From JAMQPK01 sp963782595 (GTDB lineage Bacteria > Acidobacteriota > Vicinamibacteria > Vicinamibacterales > JAMQPK01), in assembly GCA_963782595.1 (NCBI GenBank), contig CAWAKJ010000005.1, forward strand, positions 310,001-374,000: a stretch of DNA of 64,000 bases, given 5' to 3'. Both the position numbers and the translations under genes were made by a program. A model generated the notes under the pieces. That model had not been told where the DNA came from and searched no databases. It saw only the letters and a list, made by a program, of their open reading frames with translations. Positions 34,315-43,143 of this stretch are shown piece after piece. The first letter of the stretch is position 1. Each line of letters starts with the position of its first letter.

Positions 34315-36894
34315 ATGGCGTCATGGGTGGCGATGCAGCCCGCTAAGGGCAGGGACGTCGATGCGGCGGAGCTGCGGCTCCGGCTTTCTGCGTCGCTGGA
34401 CCTCGCCCGTCAGCAGCTGGTCGACGCCACCGAGCGCGGAGAAGGCGGACGTGCCGCGCTGGCGAGCCATGCGGAGTGCATCGACGGCATCATCCGCGAG
34501 TTGGTGGACCTTGCCCGCGTGCACACCCCCACACCACTCGCCGTCTTTGCCGTAGGCGGATACGGTCGCAAGTCGCAATTCCTCTACTCCGACATCGATC
34601 TCCTGGTGGTGTTCGACGGAGCCATTCGGCGGCCCGAAGAGCGCTTCGTCAAGGCCCTCCTCCATCCTCTGTGGGATTTGCGCTTCCAGGTGGGCCATCA
34701 CGTGCGCGAGCGCGGCGACTTCGACGGACCGGACACGACGAACCCCGAATATCTGCTGGCGCTGATGGATCTCCGGGCGCTCGCTGGTGATCGGGAGCTC
34801 GTGGATCGCTTTGATGCCTCGATGAAGGCGTCGGCGCCGGCCTGGCGGCCGCAGATTCTCGACGCGCTGATCGCGCTGACCGACCAGCGTCACAGCGAGT
34901 TCTACGACACGCTCTATCAGCTCGAGCCGGACGTGAAGGATGGCCCCGGCGCCCTGCGGGATGTCTGGGCCGCGCGCCTTCTACTGCGGCTCGGTGGCGA
35001 TCGCCGCGGGGGTGTCCGCGGCGCCTCGCCCGATCGCCTGAGGGATGCCGAGGAATTTCTGATGCGCATCCGATCGGGATTGCACCTCGACACGGGCCGC
35101 AACGCGAACGTGCTGAGCTACGAACTCCAGGAGAAAGCTGTAGATCGATTGCGCTATGCCGGGCCGGACATGCGCCGCCGCGTCGAAGCGCTGATGACCG
35201 ACTACTTCAGGGATGCGCGCTGCGTGACGCGGGCGCTCGGGCGTGTGCGCCGCGCCGCGATGCCGCCGGCGCCGACGCCGATTCGCCTGATCGGCGAGAA
35301 CCTGATGTGGGTGGTGGAGGGCATCACGTTTGCCGATTCCGCGAAAGCCGTGGCGGCGCCCGCCGACTGGATGCGCGTCTTCGAGGCGGCTCTGTCGCGG
35401 AATGTGCGGGTCGCGGATGACGCGCTGGCCCTCATCGAGCGCGAGCTGCAGAAGCACAGCTACCAACCGGACGTGTTTCTCCCGACCGCTGATTATCGAC
35501 AGCGTATCTTGCAGTTCATGCGCCCGCGGCCCGGCCTCTCGGCGCGCTTGAGCGAGATGCGCGACTGTGGCCTGCTCGGCGCGATCTTTCCGGAGCTCAA
35601 TGAGATCTCGTGCCGGGTGACGCGCGATTTCTATCACAAGTACACCGTGGACGAGCACACGCTGCTGGCCGTGCGGAATGCCGAGCGCCAGCTGAACAGC
35701 CCCCGATTCGGCCCGATTCTGCGCGAGATCCGCAACCCGGAGCTGCTGGTGCTGGCGCTTCTGTATCACGATGTCGGGAAAGCCCGCGAGGGCGATCACT
35801 CCATTGTCGGTGCCGGGATGGCGGAGGCCATGACCGCGCGCCTGCGGCTCGACGAAGGGGCGCGGCAGACGATCGACTTTCTCATCCGCCACCATTTGAA
35901 GATGTCGCGCATCGCGTTCCGGCGCGATACCGAAGAGCCCGAGGTGGTGCGGCAGTTCGCATCGCTGTTCGGCACGGAAGAGCATCTGAAGCTGCTTCTG
36001 CTCCTGACGTTGTGCGATGTCGGGGCCGTGAGCCCGGACACGCTGACGACCTGGAAGGAAGAACTCTTGTGGCGTCTGTATGTCGACGCCTACAACCAGA
36101 TGACGCTGGGCTACGGCGACGACATCATCGATCGCGAGCAGGCGCTGGTGGCTGCGCTGCAGGCCAACCGGCCGCAGGACATTCCCGAGCAGGAAATGGC
36201 GGTGTTCCTCGAAGGGTTGCCGCGCCGGTATCTGATCCTCTTTTCACATGACGCGATCTATCGTCATGTCAGGCTTTCGCGCGACATCCGGCCCAACGAG
36301 GCGCACTTCATTCTCGAGAAGAGCGCCGACGTCTGGGAACTGACGGTCGTGTCGCTCGACAAGCCGTTCCTCTTCTCGAACATCTGCGGGGTGTTGTCCT
36401 CGTTCGGCATGGATATTCTCCGGGGCCACGCGCTGACGAGCCTGGCGGGGATTGCGGTCGATGTGTTTCAGTTTGCCGACAGGGACGGGTTTTTCGATCG
36501 CAATTCGGAGGGGCGCAAGGAGTTCGATCGACGCCTGGACGAGGTGGTGAGCGGTAGGACCAACTTGACGGCGCTCCTCAAGAGCAGGGAAGACAGTGTG
36601 CTGACTCGCCGATCGATCGTTCGGCGTACGCCGGTTGTCTATTTCGACACCGCACACTCGCAGCGCTATACCGTGCTCGAACTGGTCGCAGACGACGCGC
36701 CCGGACTGCTGTATCGGGTGAGCCGGGTCATCTCCGATCACGGCATCGACGTCGATCTGGTCCTGATTTCGACCGAAGGGCAGAAGGCGATCGACGTGTT
36801 TCACATCACCCGGGGCGGGGCCAAGCTGACGGAAGAGGATGAAGCATCGCTGAAAGCGGACCTTGAAGGTATGCTGCAGGGGCCGCCCGACTAA
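34315..36894 (+). CDS. glnD: [Protein-PII] uridylyltransferase / uridylyl-removing enzyme
   Basis: The product is 859 residues. GlnD senses glutamine and adds UMP to PII tyrosine 51 when nitrogen is short. Domains in order: nucleotidyltransferase (VGGYGRKSQFLYSDIDLL near 80-100), GlnD-associated helical domain, HD hydrolase (YHDVGKAREGDHS near 480), and two ACT domains (WELTVVSLDKPFLFSNICGV near 680, YTVLELVADDAPGLL near 785). All catalytic motifs are kept. The start is uncertain (ATG 34315 or 34333, no ribosome site). PII follows 16 bases after the stop. Confidence 0.96.
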   Translation: MASWVAMQPAKGRDVDAAELRLRLSASLDLARQQLVDATERGEGGRAALASHAECIDGIIRELVDLARVHTPTPLAVFAVGGYGRKSQFLYSDIDLLVVFDGAIRRPEERFVKALLHPLWDLRFQVGHHVRERGDFDGPDTTNPEYLLALMDLRALAGDRELVDRFDASMKASAPAWRPQILDALIALTDQRHSEFYDTLYQLEPDVKDGPGALRDVWAARLLLRLGGDRRGGVRGASPDRLRDAEEFLMRIRSGLHLDTGRNANVLSYELQEKAVDRLRYAGPDMRRRVEALMTDYFRDARCVTRALGRVRRAAMPPAPTPIRLIGENLMWVVEGITFADSAKAVAAPADWMRVFEAALSRNVRVADDALALIERELQKHSYQPDVFLPTADYRQRILQFMRPRPGLSARLSEMRDCGLLGAIFPELNEISCRVTRDFYHKYTVDEHTLLAVRNAERQLNSPRFGPILREIRNPELLVLALLYHDVGKAREGDHSIVGAGMAEAMTARLRLDEGARQTIDFLIRHHLKMSRIAFRRDTEEPEVVRQFASLFGTEEHLKLLLLLTLCDVGAVSPDTLTTWKEELLWRLYVDAYNQMTLGYGDDIIDREQALVAALQANRPQDIPEQEMAVFLEGLPRRYLILFSHDAIYRHVRLSRDIRPNEAHFILEKSADVWELTVVSLDKPFLFSNICGVLSSFGMDILRGHALTSLAGIAVDVFQFADRDGFFDRNSEGRKEFDRRLDEVVSGRTNLTALLKSREDSVLTRRSIVRRTPVVYFDTAHSQRYTVLELVADDAPGLLYRVSRVISDHGIDVDLVLISTEGQKAIDVFHITRGGAKLTEEDEASLKADLEGMLQGPPD

Positions 36895-36910
36895 TGACGA
36901 GGGAGACCGC

Positions 36911-37240
36911 ATGAAGCTGATCAAGTCGATCGTTCGACCGAACATGGTGGACAACATCAAAGAGGCGCTTGGCAAGCTGAACATCGCCGGGATGACCGTC
37001 ACCGAAGTGCGTGGCCACGGCCGTCAGAAGGGGCACACCGCCGTGTATCGCGGGCGCGAGTACGAAGTGAGCCTGCTGCCGAAAATGGAGATCGAAGTGG
37101 TCGTGCCCGACTCCGCGGTGGACGAGGCCATCAAAGCCATCATCGGGGCGGCGCGGACGGGAGAGATCGGAGATGGTCGCGTGTTCGTCATGCCGGTCGA
37201 ACAGGGCTACAACATCAGGACGGGCGAGAAGGACGTATAG
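36911..37240 (+). CDS. glnK: PII signal-transduction protein
   Basis: The product is 109 residues. Tyr51, the uridylylation site, is present in the T-loop (AVYRGREYEVSLLPK), and the B- and C-loop signatures TGEIGDGRVFV and NIRTGEKD are intact. PII binds 2-oxoglutarate and ATP/ADP and reports nitrogen status to AmtB, GlnD and GlnE. It directly follows glnD and precedes a GlnE-like gene, linking all three in one operon. glnB versus glnK cannot be separated by sequence alone; the amtB context favours glnK. Confidence 0.95.
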   Translation: MKLIKSIVRPNMVDNIKEALGKLNIAGMTVTEVRGHGRQKGHTAVYRGREYEVSLLPKMEIEVVVPDSAVDEAIKAIIGAARTGEIGDGRVFVMPVEQGYNIRTGEKDV

Positions 37241-37245
37241 AGCAT

Positions 37246-37364
37246 GTTAGTCGACAGTCTACAGTCGACAGTCGCAAGTCGACAGTCAGTCGCAAGTCGC
37301 AGGTCGACGAGGACTGTCGACTCGACTGTCGACTTACGACTGTAGACCGTCGACTGTAGACTGG
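37246..37364. repeat. GTCGACTGTAGACT hairpin array
   Basis: The 119 bases between PII and the GlnE-like gene consist of the words AGTCGACAGTC, AGTCTACAGTCGAC and CGCAAGTC in the left half and their inverted forms in the right half (GACTGTCGACTCGACTGTC...). The whole folds into an imperfect hairpin. It starts 6 bases after the PII stop and ends 3 bases before the GTG start of the next gene. Confidence 0.9.
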
Positions 37365-37366
37365 CC

Positions 37367-38716
37367 GTGCCAACTCCATCAGATCTCTTTCTTTCGCCGG
37401 AGCTCACCGAAACCCAGGCGCGCGCGTACCTTCAGTCGCTCGGCTTTCGCGATGCGGCCGCGGTAGACGACCATCTTCAACGGATGGCCGAGGATCTGGT
37501 GGTGCGCGAGGCGCTTGGCCGCCTCGCGCCCGAGCTGATTCCTGCGCTGCTGGAATCGCCCGATCCGGACGCGGCGGTTGCCGCCATGGCGCACTATGTC
37601 ACCGCGCGAAGCGGGCGCGCGATGTTTCTCGACTACCTCCGGGAGGATCCCCGTGCGCTGCACGTGCTGACCTACGTGATGGGGGCGTCCCCGCAGCTCA
37701 GCGAGATCCTCGTACGCACACCCGAGTACTTCCACTGGCTCGTTGCGCAAATCGAACGCAGCTCCCCAGACCGGCAGGACCATGAGGAGGAGCTCCTCTC
37801 GACGCTGTCGGCACTCGACGATCCTGTCGAGGGATTGAATCTGCTCAGACGCTGGAAGCGGCGCGAGACGCTGCGCATCGGCACACGCTATCTGCTGCGG
37901 CACGAGACGGTGCAATCTGCCTCGGCTCAACTCTCGGACGTCGCGTCTGTGGCCATCGACTTTGTGTTGGCCATCGTGATGCGTCAGCGGCTCGACGGCG
38001 CGGGGCTCGACGCACCGCCGGGAACCTTTGCCGTGATTGGTACCGGTACGCTGGGCAGCCGCGAGATGAGCTATAGCCCGGAGATTGATCTCCTCTATAT
38101 CTATGACACGCCTGACGCCGGTGGTGCGGGTGCGGCCGGTGCAGAAGATTTTTTCGTAAGGGTCGGTTGCGACTTGACGGCCGCGCTGCGGGACGACACC
38201 AACGAAGGCGTGCTCTATCGAGTCGGATTGCCGCCCTGGCCGAAGACGGGCGACTGGCTGAAAGCCTGTTCGCTCCCCGAATACGCCGAACACTACACCG
38301 CTGGTGCCGCTGCCGAACGGCTGGTGTTGACCAGGGCTCGGCCGATTGCGGGAGACCGCGATCTCGGCGCCCGCTTCATGACGGCTTGCCAGTCCTTCGT
38401 ATACGAAGAACGTGACGTGAAGGCCGGAATCGACGTGGACGCATGGACGGTCGAGTTTCTCACCCAGACCTTTCAGCTCAGGCACGGCGCCCGACACGCG
38501 TCTTTGCGCCAGGCCGGCACGCTGGGCACGCTCGACGTCATGCGCAAGACCGGGCTCATCGCTGAAGATCTCTGCCGCGAGCTCGACCACGCCTACGTGT
38601 TTCTTCAGTCCACGGAGCATCGCCGCCAGCTGGGGCTGCACGACGACTTGGAGAAACAGGTGGAGGCATCGCGCGAACGCGTCAGGGAAATCTGTCGCTC
38701 CATTGCCCATGCTTGA
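37367..38716 (+). CDS. GlnE-like glutamine-synthetase adenylyltransferase, single-domain (half-size)
   Basis: The product is 449 residues; full GlnE has about 950 in two nucleotidyltransferase halves. Only one is present: GTGTLGSREMSYSPEIDLLYIYD near 225-247, then the C-terminal PII/GlnD-associated helical domain (FLTQTFQLRHGARH, STEHRRQLGLHDD). The catalytic pair usually reads S-D-x-D; here it reads P-E-I-D, so the first acidic residue is Glu. Start: an in-frame TAG at 37343 limits it to CTG 37361 or GTG 37367, without a normal ribosome site because of the repeat. It may only add or only remove AMP, and a second half-gene may exist elsewhere. Confidence 0.85.
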   Translation: MPTPSDLFLSPELTETQARAYLQSLGFRDAAAVDDHLQRMAEDLVVREALGRLAPELIPALLESPDPDAAVAAMAHYVTARSGRAMFLDYLREDPRALHVLTYVMGASPQLSEILVRTPEYFHWLVAQIERSSPDRQDHEEELLSTLSALDDPVEGLNLLRRWKRRETLRIGTRYLLRHETVQSASAQLSDVASVAIDFVLAIVMRQRLDGAGLDAPPGTFAVIGTGTLGSREMSYSPEIDLLYIYDTPDAGGAGAAGAEDFFVRVGCDLTAALRDDTNEGVLYRVGLPPWPKTGDWLKACSLPEYAEHYTAGAAAERLVLTRARPIAGDRDLGARFMTACQSFVYEERDVKAGIDVDAWTVEFLTQTFQLRHGARHASLRQAGTLGTLDVMRKTGLIAEDLCRELDHAYVFLQSTEHRRQLGLHDDLEKQVEASRERVREICRSIAHA

Positions 38717-39617
38717 TGTCATAGGTGTTGGCACAAATTCCGTCGATGACGTCATCCAGCTTGCCGGCGACCTGTCGGCCGTGCTGGCATCGAGCAAGGC
38801 GCGGGTGAGCGGCAGGCATCTCATCATGGGCGGGCAAACCGCGACCGTCACCGCGGCATGCGCGATGCTCGGCTTGCGAACCGGCTACATCGGGGCTTTC
38901 GGGTCCGACACCAATGGCGAGCTTGCCAGAAACGCACTGATGTCGCGCGACGTCGATCTGACGCATGCGGTGTTCGCGGACGCGCCCAATCGCGGCGCGC
39001 TGATTCTCGTGGACGCGGCAGGTCGCCGCACCGTGCTGTGGCACCGCAGCGACCGGCTGATCGTGCGGCCCGACGTGCTCACCCCCTCAGCGGTCGCGGC
39101 GCGCCTCGTTCATGTCGATGACGATGATCCACAGTTGGCGTTGAATGCCGCTCGCGCGGCGCGTTCGGTCAACGCTGTCGTGACGAGCGACATCGAACAT
39201 GCCGCCGCACTGGTTGAAGAGATCATCACCACCGTGACATATCCGATTTTCGAGCAGAACCTCCCCGGGCAGCTGACGGGCGAGCGCGATCCAGAGCGAG
39301 CGCTCAGGAAGCTGCGGCGGCTGAACCGCGGCACCATGGTGATTACTCTGGCCGACCAGGGCGCCGTCGCGCTGGATGGCGATACGTTCTATGCCTCGCC
39401 TGCGTTCAAGGTCAACGTCGTCGATGCGACAGGCGCCGGCGACGTCTTCCGCGCAGGGTTCATTTACGGGTTGTTCCAGAAGTGGACCGTGCCCGAGATT
39501 CTCCGCTTTGCCAACGCCACAGCGGCGGTCAGTTGCACACGCCTCGGCGCGATCCCCTCGGTCCCGACGCTGGATGAAGTCCGCGCGCTGACCTCCGGCG
39601 TTACTGAATCGCGCTGA
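38709..39617 (+). CDS. PfkB-family sugar/nucleoside kinase
   Basis: The product is 302 residues from the ATG at 38709, overlapping the GlnE-like stop by 8 bases (TTG 38703 also possible). The ribokinase fold is clear: GVGTNSVDDVIQLAGD at the start, GGQTATVTAACAMLGL near 40-55, and the catalytic signature VDATGAGDVFRAGFIYGL near 245 with its Asp base. Substrate unknown; ribokinase, adenosine kinase and inositol-pathway kinases share this fold. It overlaps the convergent Gfo/Idh/MocA gene by 17 bases. Confidence 0.88.
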   Translation: MLDVIGVGTNSVDDVIQLAGDLSAVLASSKARVSGRHLIMGGQTATVTAACAMLGLRTGYIGAFGSDTNGELARNALMSRDVDLTHAVFADAPNRGALILVDAAGRRTVLWHRSDRLIVRPDVLTPSAVAARLVHVDDDDPQLALNAARAARSVNAVVTSDIEHAAALVEEIITTVTYPIFEQNLPGQLTGERDPERALRKLRRLNRGTMVITLADQGAVALDGDTFYASPAFKVNVVDATGAGDVFRAGFIYGLFQKWTVPEILRFANATAAVSCTRLGAIPSVPTLDEVRALTSGVTESR

Positions 39618-40623
39618 CTTTCACACGCTGCCGAGTGCGATGCGCCTCGGTGGCGGCGAGTGCTGTCCTCAGCGCCTCTACGCCATCGTCCAGCGTCACT
39701 GCCGGCGCACGTCCGTGCAGCACGTTCTGCGCAAAATTCTGGAGCTGGATCGTGTACGCGCGCTCGAACCGTTCCATGAAGTACGGAACCGTATCGTGGG
39801 CCACGTTGTTCTTGGTCATGGTCAGAATCGGCGTTTCGCGGAAGTACCCGATTCGCAGCGTGCCGGCATCGCCAAGCAGCTCTGTGCAGATGTCGTATCC
39901 ATACACGCCGTTACGGGTGAGGTCGATGACGCCTAATCGCCCATCGGCAAACTCGAGCGTCGCGATTGCGTTGTCGATGTCGCCGATCGACGCCATTTCC
40001 GGATAGGCCAGCACGGCGCCCGACGCCGAGATCGTGTCGACGTCGCCCATGAACCACCGGGCCAGATCGAAATCGTGGATGCCCATGTCCACCATGATGC
40101 CCCCGCTGCTTGCGGGATCGGCGTATTCGAGGCTGGGGCGGAACGGATCGCGAGAGCTCGACTTGAACACGACGGGCCGGCCGATGGCCCCCTGCGCAAT
40201 TTTCTCCCGGGCCGACGCATATCCGGGATCGAAGCGGCGCATGAAGCCCATCTGAAAGAAGGTGCCCGTCTTCCGAACCGCGCCCGACATGGCCGCACAT
40301 TCGGCGAGGGTGAGCGCCGGCGGCTTTTCGCAGAAGGTCGGCTTCTTCGCCTCGACGGCCGCGATGACGTTGTTGCGATGGGCATGCGTCGGAGTGACGA
40401 TGACGACCGCATCCACGCGAGGGTCGCGAATCAGCTCTTCAGCCGAGCCGTACGACTTCGGGATGCCGAACTCGTCCGCCAGTCCGGCGGCGAGTGGGCG
40501 GTCGACGTCTGCGACGGCGACGACCGCGGTCTCGGGGATGCGTGCCGCAAGATCGCGCAGGTACACCTTGCCTAGCCGTCCCAGGCCGATTATTCCGACG
40601 TTTAGTCTCGCGCGCTTGGTCAT
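39601..40623 (-). CDS. Gfo/Idh/MocA-family NAD(P)-dependent oxidoreductase (inositol-dehydrogenase-like)
   Basis: The product is 340 residues. The Rossmann motif VGIIGLGRLGKVYLRDL is at the N-terminus, CEKPPALTLAE contains the catalytic Lys-Pro loop, and DMGIHDFDLARWFMG carries the Asp-x3-His active-site pair typical of myo-inositol 2-dehydrogenase relatives. Sugars or inositols oxidised at one hydroxyl are typical substrates. It is divergent from an RbsA-type ABC importer, from which the GGTTCCGGGATCC hairpin separates it. Together with the PfkB kinase this looks like a sugar or cyclitol uptake and catabolism cluster. Confidence 0.88.
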   Translation of the reverse strand: MTKRARLNVGIIGLGRLGKVYLRDLAARIPETAVVAVADVDRPLAAGLADEFGIPKSYGSAEELIRDPRVDAVVIVTPTHAHRNNVIAAVEAKKPTFCEKPPALTLAECAAMSGAVRKTGTFFQMGFMRRFDPGYASAREKIAQGAIGRPVVFKSSSRDPFRPSLEYADPASSGGIMVDMGIHDFDLARWFMGDVDTISASGAVLAYPEMASIGDIDNAIATLEFADGRLGVIDLTRNGVYGYDICTELLGDAGTLRIGYFRETPILTMTKNNVAHDTVPYFMERFERAYTIQLQNFAQNVLHGRAPAVTLDDGVEALRTALAATEAHRTRQRVKVSAIQ

Positions 40624-40629
40624 ATGTGT

Positions 40630-40694
40630 AAAAAAGGGTTCCGGGATCCTTTTTCAGCAGGTTCGGGCGAAAAAGGATCCCGGAACCGTTTTTT
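40630..40694. repeat. GGTTCCGGGATCC hairpin repeat, copy 2
   Basis: Arms 40630-40655 and 40669-40694 match over 26 bases with one mismatch around a 13-base loop; A- and T-runs flank the core. It sits between two divergently transcribed genes (start 40623 minus, start 40719 plus), a place where no terminator is needed. The core is the same as at 25464-25526. Confidence 0.92.
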
Positions 40695-40718
40695 CGGGTG
40701 CTAGTGTATCTCAGCCCG

Positions 40719-42161
40719 ATGGACTGTCTGCTGGACGTGGAGCGGCTGAGCAAGGCCTTTCCCGGCGTTCTCGCGCTGGACGAGGTGTCGATGAAGGTGC
40801 GCGCGGGCAGCGTGCACGCCGTCATGGGCGAGAACGGGGCGGGCAAGTCCACGCTCATGAAAATCATCGCGGGTCTCTACCGGCCCGATTCGGGCCAGGT
40901 GGCTCTCCGCGGCCGTGCCGCGATGATTCACCAGGAGTTGCATCTTCTCCCGCCCATGACCGTGGCCGAGAACATCTGGATCGGGCGTGAACCGCTCACG
41001 CGTCTCGGGCTCGTCAATCATCGCGCGCTCGCGAACCGCACGGCAGCGCTGCTCGCGGAGCTCGACATCGACATCGATCCCGAAGACCGCGTGGGCGATC
41101 TCACCATCGCCGGCAGGCAGATGATCGAGATTGCGCGTGCCGTGTCGTACGACGCCGACGTGCTCATCATGGACGAGCCCACGTCAACGTTGTCCGAGCG
41201 CGAAGTCGCTCACCTGTTCCGGCTGGTCGCCGATCTGAAATCGCGCGGGAAGGCGGTTATCTACATCACCCACAGAATCGCCGAAGTCTTCAAAGTCGCT
41301 GACGAGATAACAGTGCTTCGCGACGGGAAAGTCGTGGGCTCGGGGCCGTCGCGCGAGTTCGATCGCGACCGTCTGATCGCGATGATGGTGGGCCGCGAGC
41401 TCACCCAGTTGTTTCCCAAACACCACACGCCAACCGATCGCGTGGCGCTTTCGGTGCGGGATTTGACCGTGAGCGGGACGTTCGCAGATGTGTCGTTCGA
41501 CGTCAGGGCTGGCGAGATCCTGGGCATTGCGGGGCTCGTCGGCTCGAAGCGCACCGAGGTGGCCGAGACATTGTTCGGACTCAGGCGGGCGACCGCGGGC
41601 AGGATTCTGATCGAAGGGAATCCGGTCGACGTGACGTCCCCCGTCAACGCTATTGAGCTGGGGATGGCGTTCCTGACAGAGGATCGAAAATTGAGCGGGC
41701 TGCTCTTGCCACTCAGCGTTCAGGAGAATATGGAACTGGCGTCGCTGGACGGCCGCTTCGTCAGCTTCGGCTTCGTGAACGAGCGTACACTTGGCGCGAC
41801 CTGCCGCGACATGGCCGGCGCGCTGCGCGTGAAGGCGCCGAACCTGCTCGAGCCGGTGCAGACTCTGAGCGGTGGCAATCAGCAGAAAGTGCTGGTCGGC
41901 CGCTGGCTGCTGACCTCGCCACGCATCCTGATTCTCGACGAGCCCACGCGCGGCGTGGACGTGGGAGCGAAGGCGGAGATTCACCGCCTGATCTCCAATC
42001 TCGCCGCCGCGGGCGCCGCGGTCATCATGATCTCTTCGGAGATGACGGAGATTCTCGGCATGAGCGATCGCGTGATGGTCATGCGCGAGGGCCGCGTCGC
42101 CGGCTTTCTCGATGGCCGCGACGCGAACCAGGTCGCACTGATGAGGCTAGCAGCCAATTGA
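40719..42161 (+). CDS. Sugar ABC transporter ATP-binding protein (RbsA/MglA type)
   Basis: The product is 480 residues with two ABC domains. First half: Walker A GENGAGKSTLMK near 37-48, DEPTSTLSEREVAHL (Walker B). The first signature reads VGDLTIAGRQMIEIARA. Second half: LSGGNQQKVLVGRWL and DEPTRGVDVGAKAEI. The degenerate second Walker A (GLVGSKRTEVAETLFG) is typical of RbsA. It energises uptake of a pentose, hexose or cyclitol. The ATG at 40719 is preferred; the GTG at 40698 is possible. Directly followed by a permease gene overlapping by 4 bases. Confidence 0.95.
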   Translation: MDCLLDVERLSKAFPGVLALDEVSMKVRAGSVHAVMGENGAGKSTLMKIIAGLYRPDSGQVALRGRAAMIHQELHLLPPMTVAENIWIGREPLTRLGLVNHRALANRTAALLAELDIDIDPEDRVGDLTIAGRQMIEIARAVSYDADVLIMDEPTSTLSEREVAHLFRLVADLKSRGKAVIYITHRIAEVFKVADEITVLRDGKVVGSGPSREFDRDRLIAMMVGRELTQLFPKHHTPTDRVALSVRDLTVSGTFADVSFDVRAGEILGIAGLVGSKRTEVAETLFGLRRATAGRILIEGNPVDVTSPVNAIELGMAFLTEDRKLSGLLLPLSVQENMELASLDGRFVSFGFVNERTLGATCRDMAGALRVKAPNLLEPVQTLSGGNQQKVLVGRWLLTSPRILILDEPTRGVDVGAKAEIHRLISNLAAAGAAVIMISSEMTEILGMSDRVMVMREGRVAGFLDGRDANQVALMRLAAN

Positions 42162-43132
42162 GCCGGCGGCGACTGTCTCATGACGCAGGGATCTTCCTGG
42201 TGCTCGTGGGCATCGTGGCGATCTTCGAGCTGGTCGGCTGGAGCGTTCGAGGCGCGAGCTTTCTCTTCAACGGGCAGCGGCTGCTTGTGATGGTGCTGCA
42301 GGTTTCCATCATCGGCCTGCTGGCGATCGGCGTGACGCAGGTGATTCTTACGGGCGGCATCGATTTGTCGTCCGGATCGGTCGTGGCACTGTCGGCGATG
42401 ATTGCGGCCAGTCTCGCGCAGACGGCAAACGCGCGCGCCGTGTTTCCGTCGCTCGTGGATCTTCCGGTCGTGATACCGGTGGCTGCCGGCCTGGCGACCG
42501 GTGCTCTGGCTGGCGTGGTCAACGGCAGCCTGATCGCCGTGACGCGGATACCGCCGTTCATCGCCACGCTGGGGATGATGGTGAGCGCGCGGGGGGCGGC
42601 ACGCTATTACACGCGAGGGCAGCCCGTCAGCATGTTGTCTGACAGCTTCACGCGTATCGGCGAAGGTGCGCTGCCCGTCGTGATTTTCGTCGTCGCCGCC
42701 GTCATTTTTCACGTGCTGCTACGCTACACGCGATATGGAAAATACACGTACGCGATCGGCGCCAATGCACAAGCGGCCCGGATATCCGGCATCCGCGTCA
42801 CGAGGCATCTCGTGCTCGTCTACACCGTCGCCGGCCTCCTGTCGGGCATCGGTGGCGTGGTGACCGCGGCACGGGCGGCGAGCGGGCAGGCCGGGATGGG
42901 CATGTCCTACGAGCTCGACGCCATCGCGGCCGCCGTCATCGGCGGAACGAGTCTGTCCGGTGGCATCGGGCGGATTGCGGGCACCGTCATCGGAACGGTG
43001 ATCCTCGGCGTCATCACCAGCGGGTTCACGTTCATCGGCTTCGACGCCTATATTCAGGACATCGTGAAGGGCGCGGTCATCGTGCTGGCGGTCGTCATCG
43101 ATCGGTACCGTCATCGCGAGGTTCACGCCTGA
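42158..43132 (+). CDS. Sugar ABC transporter permease (RbsC type)
   Basis: The product is 324 residues, starting at TTG 42158 that overlaps the ATPase TGA (TTGA). Around ten membrane helices are present. The family signature is clear: LLAIGVTQVILTGGIDLSSGSVVAL near 55-80, YAIGANAQAARISGI near 200, and LDAIAAAVIGGTSLSGGIGRIAGT near 250. It forms the channel for the substrate delivered by the binding protein encoded 11 bases downstream. Closest known relatives import ribose, xylose or myo-inositol. Confidence 0.95.
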   Translation: MSRRRLSHDAGIFLVLVGIVAIFELVGWSVRGASFLFNGQRLLVMVLQVSIIGLLAIGVTQVILTGGIDLSSGSVVALSAMIAASLAQTANARAVFPSLVDLPVVIPVAAGLATGALAGVVNGSLIAVTRIPPFIATLGMMVSARGAARYYTRGQPVSMLSDSFTRIGEGALPVVIFVVAAVIFHVLLRYTRYGKYTYAIGANAQAARISGIRVTRHLVLVYTVAGLLSGIGGVVTAARAASGQAGMGMSYELDAIAAAVIGGTSLSGGIGRIAGTVIGTVILGVITSGFTFIGFDAYIQDIVKGAVIVLAVVIDRYRHREVHA

Positions 43133-43143
43133 GGGGAGGACAC

